From NCBI GenBank assembly GCA_027864655.1, contig JAQAZG010000001.1:62001-126000 (forward strand): 64,000 nt of DNA, written 5' to 3'. Each line of letters opens with the position of its first letter. The stretch's first letter is position 1. The notes under the pieces were generated by a model, which did not search any database, had not been told where the DNA came from, and was given only the letters and a program-made list of their open reading frames with translations. Made by a program: the position numbers and the translations under genes. The stretch comes from Oleispirillum naphthae. GTDB lineage: Bacteria; Pseudomonadota; Alphaproteobacteria; Rhodospirillales; Rhodospirillaceae. This document shows, piece by piece, positions 46,857-55,497 of the stretch.

Positions 46857-48478
46857 TTTTCGCCTCGTTCCGCGCGGGTGATGGCGCGGCGGTCCTTGAC
46901 CACGCCGATGGTGGTGCCCAGCCGCTTGATGTCGATCACCACCTTGCCGTCCATATCGTTCTCGCAACCGTCCTGGATCTGCGAGATGAAGAAGTCGGCG
47001 GTGAGCCAGTTGGTGGTCATCCTGAACTTCGCGGGCAGGTATTCGTCGGCCTGGATCTGCTCGGCGCACACCGCGACGCGGTAGGGCGGGCCGAAGCGGC
47101 GGTCCTGCTTGCCGGAGGCTTCTTCCGCCGCGACCATTCGGGTCAGGCGGTTCGTGGCCTCGCGGATGGAATTGCCCCAGTAGTCGAATTCGTAACGCCC
47201 CGCCGCGCCGGAAACCCCGCCGGCCAAGCTGTTGTAGGCCACCGACTCATAGGGATGCAGGCGCACCAGGGTGCCCGCGTGCACCATCCACAGGGCGGCG
47301 CAGACGGCGAGGAAGGCACGTCCCATCCTCAATCCGAGGCGGCGCACGATGCAGTGATAGGCGGCGCGCAGGCCCAGCGTCGCCAGCACCGCAAGCGGCG
47401 GCAGCAGGAACATGTAGTGGCGCAGGCCGTTGTAGAGCACCGGGTCGGAGAACACCGCGTGGCCCATCGGCACCGCCACCGCCAGCAGCACCGGCAGCAG
47501 GCGCAGCGCGTGCAGGCGCTCGAAGCGGCGGCGGAAGGTGTCGAGCAGCGAGCACGCGCTGCCGCAGGCGAGCCCGAGGAGGGCGAGTTCCGGCAGGCGG
47601 ATCGCCACATAGGTGGGCAGGTACCAGCGCGGCACGTCGGCGGCCTTGATCGCCACGCCGCCCAGGCGCGTCCACAGATTGATCGGGAAGCGGCGGAAGG
47701 TGTCGATGGCGACGAGGATGTTGCCGGGGGCGAGCACCGACCACGGCCAGGAGACCGCCATGATCGCAAGCCCCACCGCGCCCGCGGGCAAAAGGTGGAG
47801 GATCGAGGAGCCGAGGCCCCTGGCGAAGCCGCGGAAGCCCTCCCGCGTGTCCATTGCCGCGACGATGAGGAGAATGGCGATTTCCAGCCCGGCGTAGACC
47901 GCGACGATGCGCAGGCCCAGCGCGCAGCCCATGGCCGCGCCGAGGCCGATCACGTGGCGCGGCCGCGGCCGCGGCAGGTGCGGCGCGATGCGCGCGGCGT
48001 AATAGGTGACCCAGATCATCGCGCCGGCGAAGGAGACGTCCTTGGTGTGGTTGCACAGGGTGCCCCACCAGGCGCCGGTGGCGGCGAGCAGCAGCACCGC
48101 GACGCAGGCCCAGCCGTCGGAAGAGAGCAGGCGGGCGAGCCGCCAGGTGCCCCACATGCCGAGCATGCCGAAGACCGCGGTGAGCAGGTGGCGCCACTCG
48201 TAGGTGGCCATCGGCAGGTGCGGGCCGATGCCCGCGGCGATGAGGTCGAAGAGGCCGCCGTAGAGGTAGAGGTTGCGGTAGTGGAAGGCGTTGTCGTCGG
48301 CGAATCCGCTGGCGTAGTAGCGGATCAAAAGCTCGCCGTAGGTCTGCTGCACTTCCTCGTCGTTGGAGATGCCGTAGCGGTGGAAGGTGGCGAGCAGCAG
48401 GATGCCCATGACGGCGAACACCGCCAGGCTGGCGGTGCGTCCGGGTTTGGCCCGCAGGCGGGCGAAGAGGGAACTCAC
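46853..48478 (-). CDS. Polytopic membrane glycosyltransferase (GtrC / GT39-83-like)
   Basis: A 541-residue protein with about ten membrane segments. Early in the chain is FHRYGISNDEEVQQTYGELL, in which the acidic DEE after the first membrane segment is typical of GT-C enzymes that use lipid-linked sugars (ArnT, PMT and GtrC types). The C-terminal part is periplasmic and soluble. It starts with a GTG that overlaps the GT2 gene stop (GTGA), and its stop overlaps gtrA. It would be the enzyme that puts the sugar on a surface polymer or lipid; acceptor unknown. Confidence 0.78.
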   Translation of the reverse strand: MSSLFARLRAKPGRTASLAVFAVMGILLLATFHRYGISNDEEVQQTYGELLIRYYASGFADDNAFHYRNLYLYGGLFDLIAAGIGPHLPMATYEWRHLLTAVFGMLGMWGTWRLARLLSSDGWACVAVLLLAATGAWWGTLCNHTKDVSFAGAMIWVTYYAARIAPHLPRPRPRHVIGLGAAMGCALGLRIVAVYAGLEIAILLIVAAMDTREGFRGFARGLGSSILHLLPAGAVGLAIMAVSWPWSVLAPGNILVAIDTFRRFPINLWTRLGGVAIKAADVPRWYLPTYVAIRLPELALLGLACGSACSLLDTFRRRFERLHALRLLPVLLAVAVPMGHAVFSDPVLYNGLRHYMFLLPPLAVLATLGLRAAYHCIVRRLGLRMGRAFLAVCAALWMVHAGTLVRLHPYESVAYNSLAGGVSGAAGRYEFDYWGNSIREATNRLTRMVAAEEASGKQDRRFGPPYRVAVCAEQIQADEYLPAKFRMTTNWLTADFFISQIQDGCENDMDGKVVIDIKRLGTTIGVVKDRRAITRAERGEN

Positions 48479-49491
48479 CGGCGTTTTCTCCCGGTTCCGG
48501 AGGCATCGGCATCGTCGAAGCCGACGCTGTCGGCGACCAGATACATCGGCCGCATCTTCACTTCCAGGAAAATCCGCCCGACGTATTCGCCGAGCACGCC
48601 GAGAGAGATCAACTGCACGCCGCCGAGGAACAGGGTGGAAACCATCAGTGACGCGTATCCGGGCACGTCGATGCCGAACACGGTGGTGGAAATCACCAGC
48701 CACAGGCCGTAGAGGGCGGAGAGTCCGGCGATGGTCACGCCGAGCACCGACCACACGCGCAGCGGCAGGGTGGAGAACGAGGTGATGCCGTCCCAGGCGT
48801 AGCGCAGCAGCTTGAGCAGGCTCCACGAGGAGCGGCCGCTGGCGCGGTCGGCCACGTCGAAGGGCAGGCACTCCTGGCGGAAGCCGACCCAGCTGGTGAT
48901 CCCCTTCATGAAGCGGTTGCGCTCCGGCAGGGAAACGATCGCCTGCGCCACCTTGCGGTCGAACAGGCGGAAATCGCCCGCGCCCGGCGGAATGCGCACC
49001 TCGGAGACGGCGTCGAACAGGTGGTAGAAGGCGCGGCTGACCAGCCGCCGCAGCCAGGAATCGGTATCGCGGCGGCGGCGCACCGCGATCACCATGTCGG
49101 TGCCCGCGGTCCAGCACGCCACCATCTCGGGGATCAGCGCGGGCGGGTGCTGCAGGTCGGCGTCCATCAGCACCACGGCGTCGCCCTGGGCGTGGGCGAG
49201 CCCGGCGGCCATCGCCGCCTCCTTGCCGAAGTTGCGGGCGAAGCGCAACGCCTTGACTCGCGGGTCGGAACGGCTCAGTTCTTGCGCGATATCGAAGGTA
49301 TTGTCGCGGCTGCCGTCATCCACCAGGATGATCTCGTGGCGCGGCGCGAGCGGCTCCAGCACCGGCGTCAGCGCCGCCAGGAGGGCGCGCAGGCCGTCGG
49401 ATTCGTTGTAGCAGGGCACGACCACCGAGAGCAGGGCGGGCTGCCGCGGCGGAAGGGTTTCGGATTGCGGTGTCGGCTGCGCTTGGCGCAT
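48475..49491 (-). CDS. GtrB-like polyprenyl-phosphate glycosyltransferase (GT2)
   Basis: A 338-residue family-2 glycosyltransferase. The catalytic domain has LLSVVVPCYNESDGL, IILVDDGSRDNTF, GDAVVLMDADLQHPP (DxD-like acid motif) and GDFRLFDRKV. Two C-terminal membrane segments follow (WSVLGVTIAGLSALYGLWLV and LMVSTLFLGGVQLISLGVLG). This matches bactoprenol-phosphate glucosyltransferases (GtrB/YfdH). It is the first gene of the operon GtrB-GtrC-GtrA and diverges from the deacetylase gene. The ATG at 49491 is used; longer starts extend into the promoter. Confidence 0.9.
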   Translation of the reverse strand: MRQAQPTPQSETLPPRQPALLSVVVPCYNESDGLRALLAALTPVLEPLAPRHEIILVDDGSRDNTFDIAQELSRSDPRVKALRFARNFGKEAAMAAGLAHAQGDAVVLMDADLQHPPALIPEMVACWTAGTDMVIAVRRRRDTDSWLRRLVSRAFYHLFDAVSEVRIPPGAGDFRLFDRKVAQAIVSLPERNRFMKGITSWVGFRQECLPFDVADRASGRSSWSLLKLLRYAWDGITSFSTLPLRVWSVLGVTIAGLSALYGLWLVISTTVFGIDVPGYASLMVSTLFLGGVQLISLGVLGEYVGRIFLEVKMRPMYLVADSVGFDDADASGTGRKRR

Positions 49492-49520
49492 CGAAGAAAA
49501 ACTCCGAACAAAGGTGGGGC

Positions 49521-50432
49521 ATGGTAATCGAAAAACCGGCGGATGCAAATGGCGACGAAGAGCGGCGCATGGTTCTCTGCGCCGACGATTTCGGCATCTC
49601 GCCGGGGGTCTGCGACGCCATCGAAGACCTGCTGGAAAAACGCCGCCTGAGCGCGGTGAGCGCGATGACCGGCTTTGCGGAATGGCGGCAGCGCGCGGCG
49701 GGGCTGCGCGCCGCGGCGGCGGGCGCGGCGGACGTCGGCCTGCACCTGACGCTCACCGACCACGATTCGCTCGCGCCGCTGCCGCGGCTTGCGCCGGGCG
49801 GCGCGCTGCCCGGGCTCTCGGCGCTGTTGCGCGCGGCGCACCTGCGGCGGCTGGATGCGGCGGAGGTGGCGGCGGAGATCCGCGCCCAGCTCGACGCCTT
49901 CGAGGATGCCTTCGGCGGTGCGCCCGCCTTCGTCGATGGGCATCAGCACGTCCACGTCTTTCCGGTGGTGCGCGAGGCGCTGATCGCCGAGATGCTGCGG
50001 CGCTACGGCGCGTCCGCGTGGACGCGCAGCACCGCAGAACCGCTCGCCGCGGTGCTGCGGCGCGGCGTGACGCCGTTCAAGTCGGCGGTGCTGGCGGTGC
50101 TCGGGGCGCGGCATGCGCGCCTGGCGGATGCCGCGGGGATCGCCCGCAACCGCGGTTTCCGCGGCGCATACGACCTGGGGATTTCCGTGCCTTACCGCGA
50201 TCTCTTCAAGAAATTCCTCAACGATGCGGGGACGCACCCGGCGCATCCCCTGATCTTCTGCCACCCGGGGCGCGACGATGCGGCGCTGCGGGCGCGCTCC
50301 ACCCTTGCCGCGGCGCGGGCCGCGGAATACGCTTACTTCGCCTCGGCGGCGTTCGCCGAGGACTGCGCGCAGGCCGGCTACCGCATCGCGGCGTTCGGCG
50401 CGGGCCAAGGAACCAATCTCGGAGGAAACTGA
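49521..50432 (+). CDS. ChbG/HpnK (YdjC) family carbohydrate deacetylase
   Basis: A 303-residue metal-dependent deacetylase. The motif VLCADDFGISPGVCDAI has the Asp pair, VGLHLTLTDH the first His, and FVDGHQHVHVFP the second metal-binding His group; FCHPG is near the C terminus. Family members remove acetyl groups from amino sugars or, as HpnK, act in hopanoid side-chain synthesis. It diverges from a sugar-transfer operon, which favours a sugar substrate. AAAGG precedes the ATG at 49521. It overlaps the next gene by one base. Confidence 0.87.
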   Translation: MVIEKPADANGDEERRMVLCADDFGISPGVCDAIEDLLEKRRLSAVSAMTGFAEWRQRAAGLRAAAAGAADVGLHLTLTDHDSLAPLPRLAPGGALPGLSALLRAAHLRRLDAAEVAAEIRAQLDAFEDAFGGAPAFVDGHQHVHVFPVVREALIAEMLRRYGASAWTRSTAEPLAAVLRRGVTPFKSAVLAVLGARHARLADAAGIARNRGFRGAYDLGISVPYRDLFKKFLNDAGTHPAHPLIFCHPGRDDAALRARSTLAAARAAEYAYFASAAFAEDCAQAGYRIAAFGAGQGTNLGGN

Positions 50433-50680
50433 TGCAGGCGGTGTTCGTTCAACTGAAGTGCGATCTGGGCAAGGCGTACGAGGTGGCCTCCGGCCTCGTC
50501 GAGGACGTCGCCGAGACCTCCGAGGTGTATTCCACCTCGGGCGAGTACGACCTGCTGGCGAAGTTCTATGTGGAGGAGGGGGTGGACATCGGGCGTTTCG
50601 TCACCGAACGCGTCCAGACCATTCCCGGCGTTTCCGGCACCTTCACGCTGATCACCTTCAACGCCTTCACCAAGGCCTGA
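50432..50680 (+). CDS. Stand-alone Lrp/AsnC ligand-binding domain (RAM domain)
   Basis: An 82-residue protein that is only the C-terminal ligand-binding domain of Lrp/AsnC regulators (VFVQLKCDLGKAYEVA, TSGEYDLLAKFYVEEGVD, VQTIPGVSGTFTLITF). There is no DNA-binding domain. Such small proteins form ring-shaped oligomers that bind amino acids and may tune full-length Lrp proteins. It is coupled to the deacetylase gene by a one-base stop/start overlap and a GGAGG site. Confidence 0.88.
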   Translation: MQAVFVQLKCDLGKAYEVASGLVEDVAETSEVYSTSGEYDLLAKFYVEEGVDIGRFVTERVQTIPGVSGTFTLITFNAFTKA

Positions 50681-50698
50681 GGGCCTTGCGCGGCGGCC

Positions 50699-50890
50699 TC
50701 AGCCGCCGTGCTTCTTCATCAGCCAGACGCCGAGCGCGGCAGCGCCGCCGAAGCACGCCCACCAGGCCAGCGCGATGGGAAGGTGCGCCTTGTCGATCGG
50801 CAGGCCGAAAAGGCCGAGCCAAGAGTCGAGGATCTGTACGGCGAGGCCGAGAAAGCCGCCGACGAAGAGAATGCGTCCCAACAACAACAT
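50699..50890 (-). CDS. Small two-segment membrane protein
   Basis: A 63-residue protein with two hydrophobic segments (LLLGRILFVGGFLGLAVQIL and LPIALAWWACFGGAAALGVWL, trimmed here) and a basic end (MKKHGG). I do not recognise the family. The ATG at 50890 has a GGGGGA site. It is convergent with the Lrp-domain gene, with 18 bases between them. It looks real because hydrophobic and charged residues are distributed as in small membrane proteins, but it could be a chance frame. Confidence 0.55.
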   Translation of the reverse strand: MLLLGRILFVGGFLGLAVQILDSWLGLFGLPIDKAHLPIALAWWACFGGAAALGVWLMKKHGG

Positions 50891-51073
50891 GCGGTGTCCC
50901 CCTGTCTGTCCGGGACGCCATACTACCCATCGAGCGCCACGATGCAACGCGCTTTGTCGGGGCGCCGCCATCATACTTTCGATACGCCGCAGCGGAACCG
51001 TCAATTCCGCCACATCTCCTTGGGTTTTTGCGGAATTTCGGCAATTTTCGAGAGAGACGCGCGCGAGTTTGGA

Positions 51074-51101
51074 TTGATCCTTAGGTATGATCGTCTATAC
51101 T
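51074..51101 (+). promoter_or_regulatory. Candidate promoter for the small acidic gene at 51165
   Basis: TTGATC and TATACT are 16 bases apart, about 64 bases before the ATG. A second -10-like TATGAT lies at 51085-51090. The region 50891-51164 holds no other gene that I can support. Confidence 0.45.
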
Positions 51102-51164
51102 TGGAAGCGCGCCCATCTTCGCAACGACTCTGCGCGGCGGAGGCGGGGCTGGGAGGATTCGGCC

Positions 51165-51422
51165 ATGCCGGGCAAGACACCCCCGATCCCTCCGGAGGAC
51201 GTCGTGGACTTCGACCGCGGCGTGCATCTTCCTGCGCCCGGGCGCGGCAACGAGCTTTTCCTGCTGCGCGGCGCGCCGCCGCCGCGGGCGGACGCGGGTC
51301 CCCGCGACGCTCTCGACCTTTCCGGCGTCGCCGCCCCCGATTGGTCGGCGGCCCTCGACGCCGCGCCGGAGGATTCCGGCGGCCTGCTCATTCGTATCGA
51401 CGAGGCCGTCCCCGCGCGGTGA
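51165..51422 (+). CDS. Hypothetical acidic protein
   Basis: An 85-residue protein of no known family, rich in Pro, Asp and Ala (PPEDVVDFDRGVHLPAPG, DALDLSGVAAPDWSAAL). No signal peptide, membrane segment or motif is seen. The ATG at 51165 has a strong GGGAGG site eight bases before it, and a longer frame starting at 51087 is less likely. Its last 35 bases overlap the 3' end of the opposite Nudix gene. Probably real but small. Confidence 0.55.
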   Translation: MPGKTPPIPPEDVVDFDRGVHLPAPGRGNELFLLRGAPPPRADAGPRDALDLSGVAAPDWSAALDAAPEDSGGLLIRIDEAVPAR

Positions 51423-51834
51423 TGGCGAGCTTCGCCCCCGCGGCGATGACGCGCCGCGTCTGTAGCCGCTTCAGCACGCCGGGCAGGCGCGCGAGCGGCG
51501 TCCAGAGGCATGCCGTGGCGTCGTCGCCCGCCCGCGCCCGGCCATGCCACGAGAACACCCGGAAGCAGAGAATGCGATAGGCCGGGCCGCCGCGGTGGCG
51601 CACCGTGACGTGGGCGAACGGCAACACGGCGAGCGGCGCAAGGCCGGTCTCCTCGGCCATTTCGCGGACGAGCGCGCGCAAGGGCGTCTCCCCCGCCGCG
51701 ATGCGTCCGCCGGGCAGCGACCATTCGCCTTGCCGCGGCGCATGCCCGCGGCGGGTCAGCAGCACCTGGCCGCGCCGAACGAACAGGCCGCTGACGCAGG
51801 GCACCGTCTTTTCGCGGAATCGGCGATCACGCAT
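51388..51834 (-). CDS. Nudix hydrolase
   Basis: A 148-residue hydrolase of nucleoside diphosphate-linked compounds. The Nudix box is GGRIAAGETPLRALVREMAEETG (shown in part: GETPLRALVREMAEETG), which fits GX5EX7REUXEEXGU. The N-terminal part RGQVLLTRRGHAPRQGEWSLPGG is typical of MutT/ADP-ribose pyrophosphatase types. Substrate unknown. I choose the ATG at 51834 because AAAGG lies about eight bases before it; ATGs further upstream (51852, 51864) are possible. Confidence 0.88.
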   Translation of the reverse strand: MRDRRFREKTVPCVSGLFVRRGQVLLTRRGHAPRQGEWSLPGGRIAAGETPLRALVREMAEETGLAPLAVLPFAHVTVRHRGGPAYRILCFRVFSWHGRARAGDDATACLWTPLARLPGVLKRLQTRRVIAAGAKLAITARGRPRRYE

Positions 51835-51940
51835 CTGTTCAGCCTTTCCCATTCTGCGTATCATCCCCATTTGGGTAAGCGGCCCCAATGGGCTGCGCCT
51901 GGTCGAAAACCCTCAACCGCAACTGCCGAAAGCAACCGCG

Positions 51941-52303
51941 ATGGCCGAAAAGCGTATCATGGATCGCAAGGTCGTGGCTTCCGAGACGATTCTCTTCCGC
52001 GAGGGGCAGGATGGCGACTTCGCCTATCTGGTGCAGAGCGGGGTCGTCGAGATCTACAAGGGCCTCGCCGACGGTTCGGAACGCCGCCTCGGCCTGATCA
52101 CCGAGGGCGGCATCTTCGGCGAGATGGCGCTGATCGACGACCAGCCGCGCATGGCCAACGCCCGCACGGTGGAGGCCTGCACCCTGGTGGTGATCAACCG
52201 CATGATGTTCGAGGAGCGCCTGCACAAGCTCGACCCGTTCATCCGCGGCCTCCTCAACATGCTGGTGCGCAATCTCCGCGATATGTCCAAACAAGACATC
52301 TGA
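51941..52303 (+). CDS. Single-domain cyclic nucleotide-binding protein
   Basis: A 120-residue protein that is almost only a cNMP-binding (CRP-like) domain: ILFREGQDGDFAYLVQSGVVEIYK, ITEGGIFGEMALIDDQPRMANART (both read in parts). The phosphate-binding cassette FGEMALIDDQPRMANA is well kept, though the usual Arg-Ser-Ala appears as RMANA. There is no helix-turn-helix and no catalytic domain. It lies 21 bases before the DUF502 gene and may be co-transcribed with it. Function unknown. Confidence 0.85.
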   Translation: MAEKRIMDRKVVASETILFREGQDGDFAYLVQSGVVEIYKGLADGSERRLGLITEGGIFGEMALIDDQPRMANARTVEACTLVVINRMMFEERLHKLDPFIRGLLNMLVRNLRDMSKQDI

Positions 52304-52324
52304 CCCCGGCAAGGAACCCCGCGC

Positions 52325-53092
52325 ATGTCATCCCCGCCGCCCGCCGGAGCGAAATCCCCCGGCAAGAAGCCCCTGCGCGGCAAGGTCAAGCCGAGAACCA
52401 CCGTGTTCGCGCGCCTGCGCGGCTATTTCTTCGCCGGGCTGCTCGTCACCGCGCCCGCGGCGCTGACCCTCTATCTCGCCTGGCTGTTCATCTCGGTGGT
52501 GGATTCCCAGGTCGGCTCGCTGCTGCCGCCGCGCTACCGCCCCGGCATCGACATCCCCGGCTTCGGCGTGCTGGTGCTGCTCGCCTTCCTCACCCTGGTG
52601 GGCGCGCTCACCGCCGGGCTGATCGGGCGGCTGATGCTGCGCTGGTGGGAGGGCATCCTCAACCGCATGCCGGTGATCAGCAGCATCTACGGCGCGCTCA
52701 AGCAGCTGTTCGAGGCGGTGCTGTCCAACCAGTCCTCGGCGTTCCGCCAGTGCGTGCTGGTGGAATATCCGCGGCGCGGCATCTGGGCCTTGGGCTTCAT
52801 CAGCGGCGTCACCGAGGGCGAGGTGCAGCGCCTCACCGAGAACGAGGTTCTCAACGTCTTTCTGCCGACCACGCCCAACCCGACCTCGGGCTTTCTGCTG
52901 TTCGTGCCGCGCAGCGACCTGGTGATCCTCGAGATGACGGTGGAGGAGGGGATCAAGATGGTGATCTCCGGCGGCATCGTCACGCCGCCCGACCGCGCGA
53001 AGAAGGACCCGCACCGGATCAAGGGTCCGGTCAGCCGGAGCGCAGCGTCGCCACGACAGAATCCCGCGAAAACAGATACAAAAGGCACCTGA
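52325..53092 (+). CDS. DUF502 family membrane protein
   Basis: A 255-residue protein with two membrane segments (YFFAGLLVTAPAALTLYLAWLF and FGVLVLLAFLTLVGALTAGLI, trimmed) and the family markers NRMPVISSIYGALKQLFEAVL and PTTPNPTSGFLLFVPRSDL. DUF502 proteins are often found near recG and mfd in alphaproteobacteria, as here. Function is unknown. Its 3' end overlaps the convergent recG by 62 bases. Confidence 0.9.
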   Translation: MSSPPPAGAKSPGKKPLRGKVKPRTTVFARLRGYFFAGLLVTAPAALTLYLAWLFISVVDSQVGSLLPPRYRPGIDIPGFGVLVLLAFLTLVGALTAGLIGRLMLRWWEGILNRMPVISSIYGALKQLFEAVLSNQSSAFRQCVLVEYPRRGIWALGFISGVTEGEVQRLTENEVLNVFLPTTPNPTSGFLLFVPRSDLVILEMTVEEGIKMVISGGIVTPPDRAKKDPHRIKGPVSRSAASPRQNPAKTDTKGT

Positions 53093-55118
53093 GCGCCGCG
53101 CCGCGCGCGCCCGCCAGTTCGGGGTCCATCGCCAGGATGCGCTCCGCATCCGCCCGCGCGATGGCGAGCAGGTCGGCGTGCGCCGCAAGGTCGGCGAGGC
53201 GGAACTCCGGCAGCCCGCTCTGCCGCGTGCCCAGCAGTTCGCCCGCGCCGCGCAGGCGCAGGTCCGCCTCGGCGATGGCGAAGCCGTCGTCGGTGGCGCG
53301 CAGGGTGGTCAGGCGCTCCTGCGCGGTCTCGGTGAGGTTGCCGTAGAGCAGCAGGCAACTCGAAGCGGCGCTGCCGCGGCCGACGCGGCCGCGCAACTGG
53401 TGCAGCTGCGCCAGGCCGAAGCGCTCCGCATGCTCGACGACGATGACGCTGGCGTCGGCCACGTCCACCCCCACCTCGATCACCGTGGTGGCGACGAGAA
53501 CCCGCGTCCTGCCGGCGAGGAAGTCCTGCATCGCGGCGTCGCGCTCCGGCCCCTTCATCCGCCCGTGCGCCAGGCCCACCGCGTCCTTGCCCAGCACTTG
53601 GGCGAGGGCGGCGGCGCGTTCCTCCACCGAGGTCAGCGGGGTTTCCTCGTCGCCTTCCACCAGCGGGCATACCCAATAGACCTGCCGCCCCGCGGCGACG
53701 GCGCGGCGCACCCCCTCCACCACCTCCGCCAAGCGGGAGAGCGCCACCAGCCGGGTGTCGATCGGCAGGCGGCCGGGCGGGCGCTCGGCGATGCGCGAGG
53801 AATCCATGTCGCCGTAGGCGGCGAGCATCAGGGTGCGCGGGATCGGCGTCGCGGTCATCACCAGCAGGTCGGTGTCGCGCCCCTTGTCGGAGAGCATGAG
53901 GCGCTGCCGCACGCCGAAACGGTGCTGTTCGTCGATCACCGCCAGACCGAGGCGGCGGAACGCCACGTCGTCCTGGAACAGCGCATGGGTGCCCACGGCG
54001 ATCTGGGCGCGGCCCTCGGCCAGCGCGGCGAGCGCCGCGGCGCGCTCCGCGCCCTTGTCGCGGCCGGTGAGCAGCACCGCGGACATCCCGGCGGCTTCGG
54101 CGAGCGGCGCGATGGTGGCGAAGTGCTGCCGCGCCAGCAGGTCGGTGGGCGCCATGAAGGCGGCCTGCGCGCCGGATTCCACGGCGCGCGCCATCGCCAG
54201 CAGCGCGACCACGGTCTTGCCGCTGCCGACGTCGCCCTGCAACAGGCGCAGCATGCGGGTGGGTTGCGCCATGTCGGCGTGGATTTCCGCCAGCGCGCTT
54301 TCCTGCGCCGCGGTGAGGGTGAAGGGCAGGGCGGTCCGGATACGCGCCGCGAGCGCGCCGGTGCCGGGCAGCGCCAGGCCGGGGCGGGCGCGCGCCTTGG
54401 CCCGCACCACCGAGAGCGCCAATTGCGCGGCGAGCAGTTCGTCGAAGGCGAGGCGGCGGCGCGCCGGGTGTTGCGGCGACAGCGCCTCCGGCGTGGCGCA
54501 GGCGTGCACGTCCGCCAAAGCCGCGCCCCAGGCGGGCCAGCCCTCGCGGCGCAGCAGGTGCGGGTCGTTCCACTCCGCCAGCTCCGGCAGGCGCGCCAGC
54601 GCATTGCGCGCGGCCTTGCCGAGAACCCTCTGGGTCAGCCCGCCGGTGAGGCCGTAGACCGCCTCCACCGCCGGAATTTCGTCCGCCTTGTCCGGCGGCG
54701 CGATGTAGTCCGGGTGGCTGATCTGCGGCGCGCCGCGGAACCATTCCACGCGCCCGCTGACCAGCCGCGTCGCGCCCTCGGGCAGGGCGCTCCGCAGGTA
54801 GTCCTCCCGCGCGTGGAAGAACACCAGGGCGATCTCGCCGCTGTCGTCGGCGCAGACCACGCGGTAGGGGCTGCGGCTCTTCGGCGGCGCGGCCTCGTGG
54901 CGCAGCACCCGCACCGTCAGCGTCGCGGTCAGCCCGTCCGTGGTCTCCATCACCGCCGGGCGCGCGGTGCGGTCGATGCAGCCCTGCGGCAGATGCCACA
55001 GCAGGTCCACCACCTTGTCGCCGTCCACGGCGCGGGCGATCAGCGGCGCGATGCGCGGCCCCACACCGGGCAGCGAGGTCAGGGGCGCGAACAGCGGATA
55101 GAGAATCGGCGGGCGCAT
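53031..55118 (-). CDS. recG: ATP-dependent DNA helicase RecG
   Basis: A 695-residue helicase that remodels stalled replication forks and Holliday junctions. The N-terminal wedge domain has the OB fold (TARPAVMETTDGLTATLTVRV), then the helicase domains with QGDVGSGKTVVALLAM (Walker A, about residue 293), DEQHRFGVRQR (Walker B, about residue 393), TATPIPRTLML, VEVGVDV-like TTVIEVGVDVADASV and QLRGRVGRG. The ATG at 55118 (MRPPILYPLFAPLTSLPGVG) gives the normal RecG start. It diverges from sdhE-mfd and overlaps DUF502. Confidence 0.96.
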   Translation of the reverse strand: MRPPILYPLFAPLTSLPGVGPRIAPLIARAVDGDKVVDLLWHLPQGCIDRTARPAVMETTDGLTATLTVRVLRHEAAPPKSRSPYRVVCADDSGEIALVFFHAREDYLRSALPEGATRLVSGRVEWFRGAPQISHPDYIAPPDKADEIPAVEAVYGLTGGLTQRVLGKAARNALARLPELAEWNDPHLLRREGWPAWGAALADVHACATPEALSPQHPARRRLAFDELLAAQLALSVVRAKARARPGLALPGTGALAARIRTALPFTLTAAQESALAEIHADMAQPTRMLRLLQGDVGSGKTVVALLAMARAVESGAQAAFMAPTDLLARQHFATIAPLAEAAGMSAVLLTGRDKGAERAAALAALAEGRAQIAVGTHALFQDDVAFRRLGLAVIDEQHRFGVRQRLMLSDKGRDTDLLVMTATPIPRTLMLAAYGDMDSSRIAERPPGRLPIDTRLVALSRLAEVVEGVRRAVAAGRQVYWVCPLVEGDEETPLTSVEERAAALAQVLGKDAVGLAHGRMKGPERDAAMQDFLAGRTRVLVATTVIEVGVDVADASVIVVEHAERFGLAQLHQLRGRVGRGSAASSCLLLYGNLTETAQERLTTLRATDDGFAIAEADLRLRGAGELLGTRQSGLPEFRLADLAAHADLLAIARADAERILAMDPELAGARGAALRCLLYLFSRDSVVATLRSG

Positions 55119-55218
55119 GCGGATGACCGAGGATGACAAAAAAATCCAATCCCTATATATCCTATCCTCGGTCCCGACGACAGGCGGGGCGTTCCCGAAA
55201 ACCGAAGGACTCAAGCCG

Positions 55219-55497
55219 ATGACTCCTAGCGATCCCCTGGAAATCCGCCGCAAGCGCCTGATGTTCCGCTCCGCCTACCGCGGCATGAAGGAACTCGACC
55301 TGGTGATCGGCGCTTTCGCGGAGGCGAAGGTTGCCGGTTTCGGCGCGGAACAGTTGCGCCAGTACGAGGCGATTCTCGACGTGCCGGACAGCGATCTTCT
55401 CGACTGGCTGTGCTACAAGGCCGCGGTCCCTGCCGAGATGGACACCGCAGTCATGCGGGAACTCATGGAATTCGATTACGTTAAGACGCTGCGTTGA
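55219..55497 (+). CDS. sdhE: FAD assembly factor SdhE
   Basis: A 92-residue protein that helps attach FAD to succinate dehydrogenase. The conserved YRGMKELD motif is present, with RRKRLMFRS before it and DVPDSDLLDWLCYK after it. The ATG at 55219 (MTPSDPLE) is preceded by GAAGGA. Its stop shares bases with the TTG start of mfd (TTGA), so the two are translationally coupled, a common arrangement in alphaproteobacteria. Confidence 0.93.
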   Translation: MTPSDPLEIRRKRLMFRSAYRGMKELDLVIGAFAEAKVAGFGAEQLRQYEAILDVPDSDLLDWLCYKAAVPAEMDTAVMRELMEFDYVKTLR

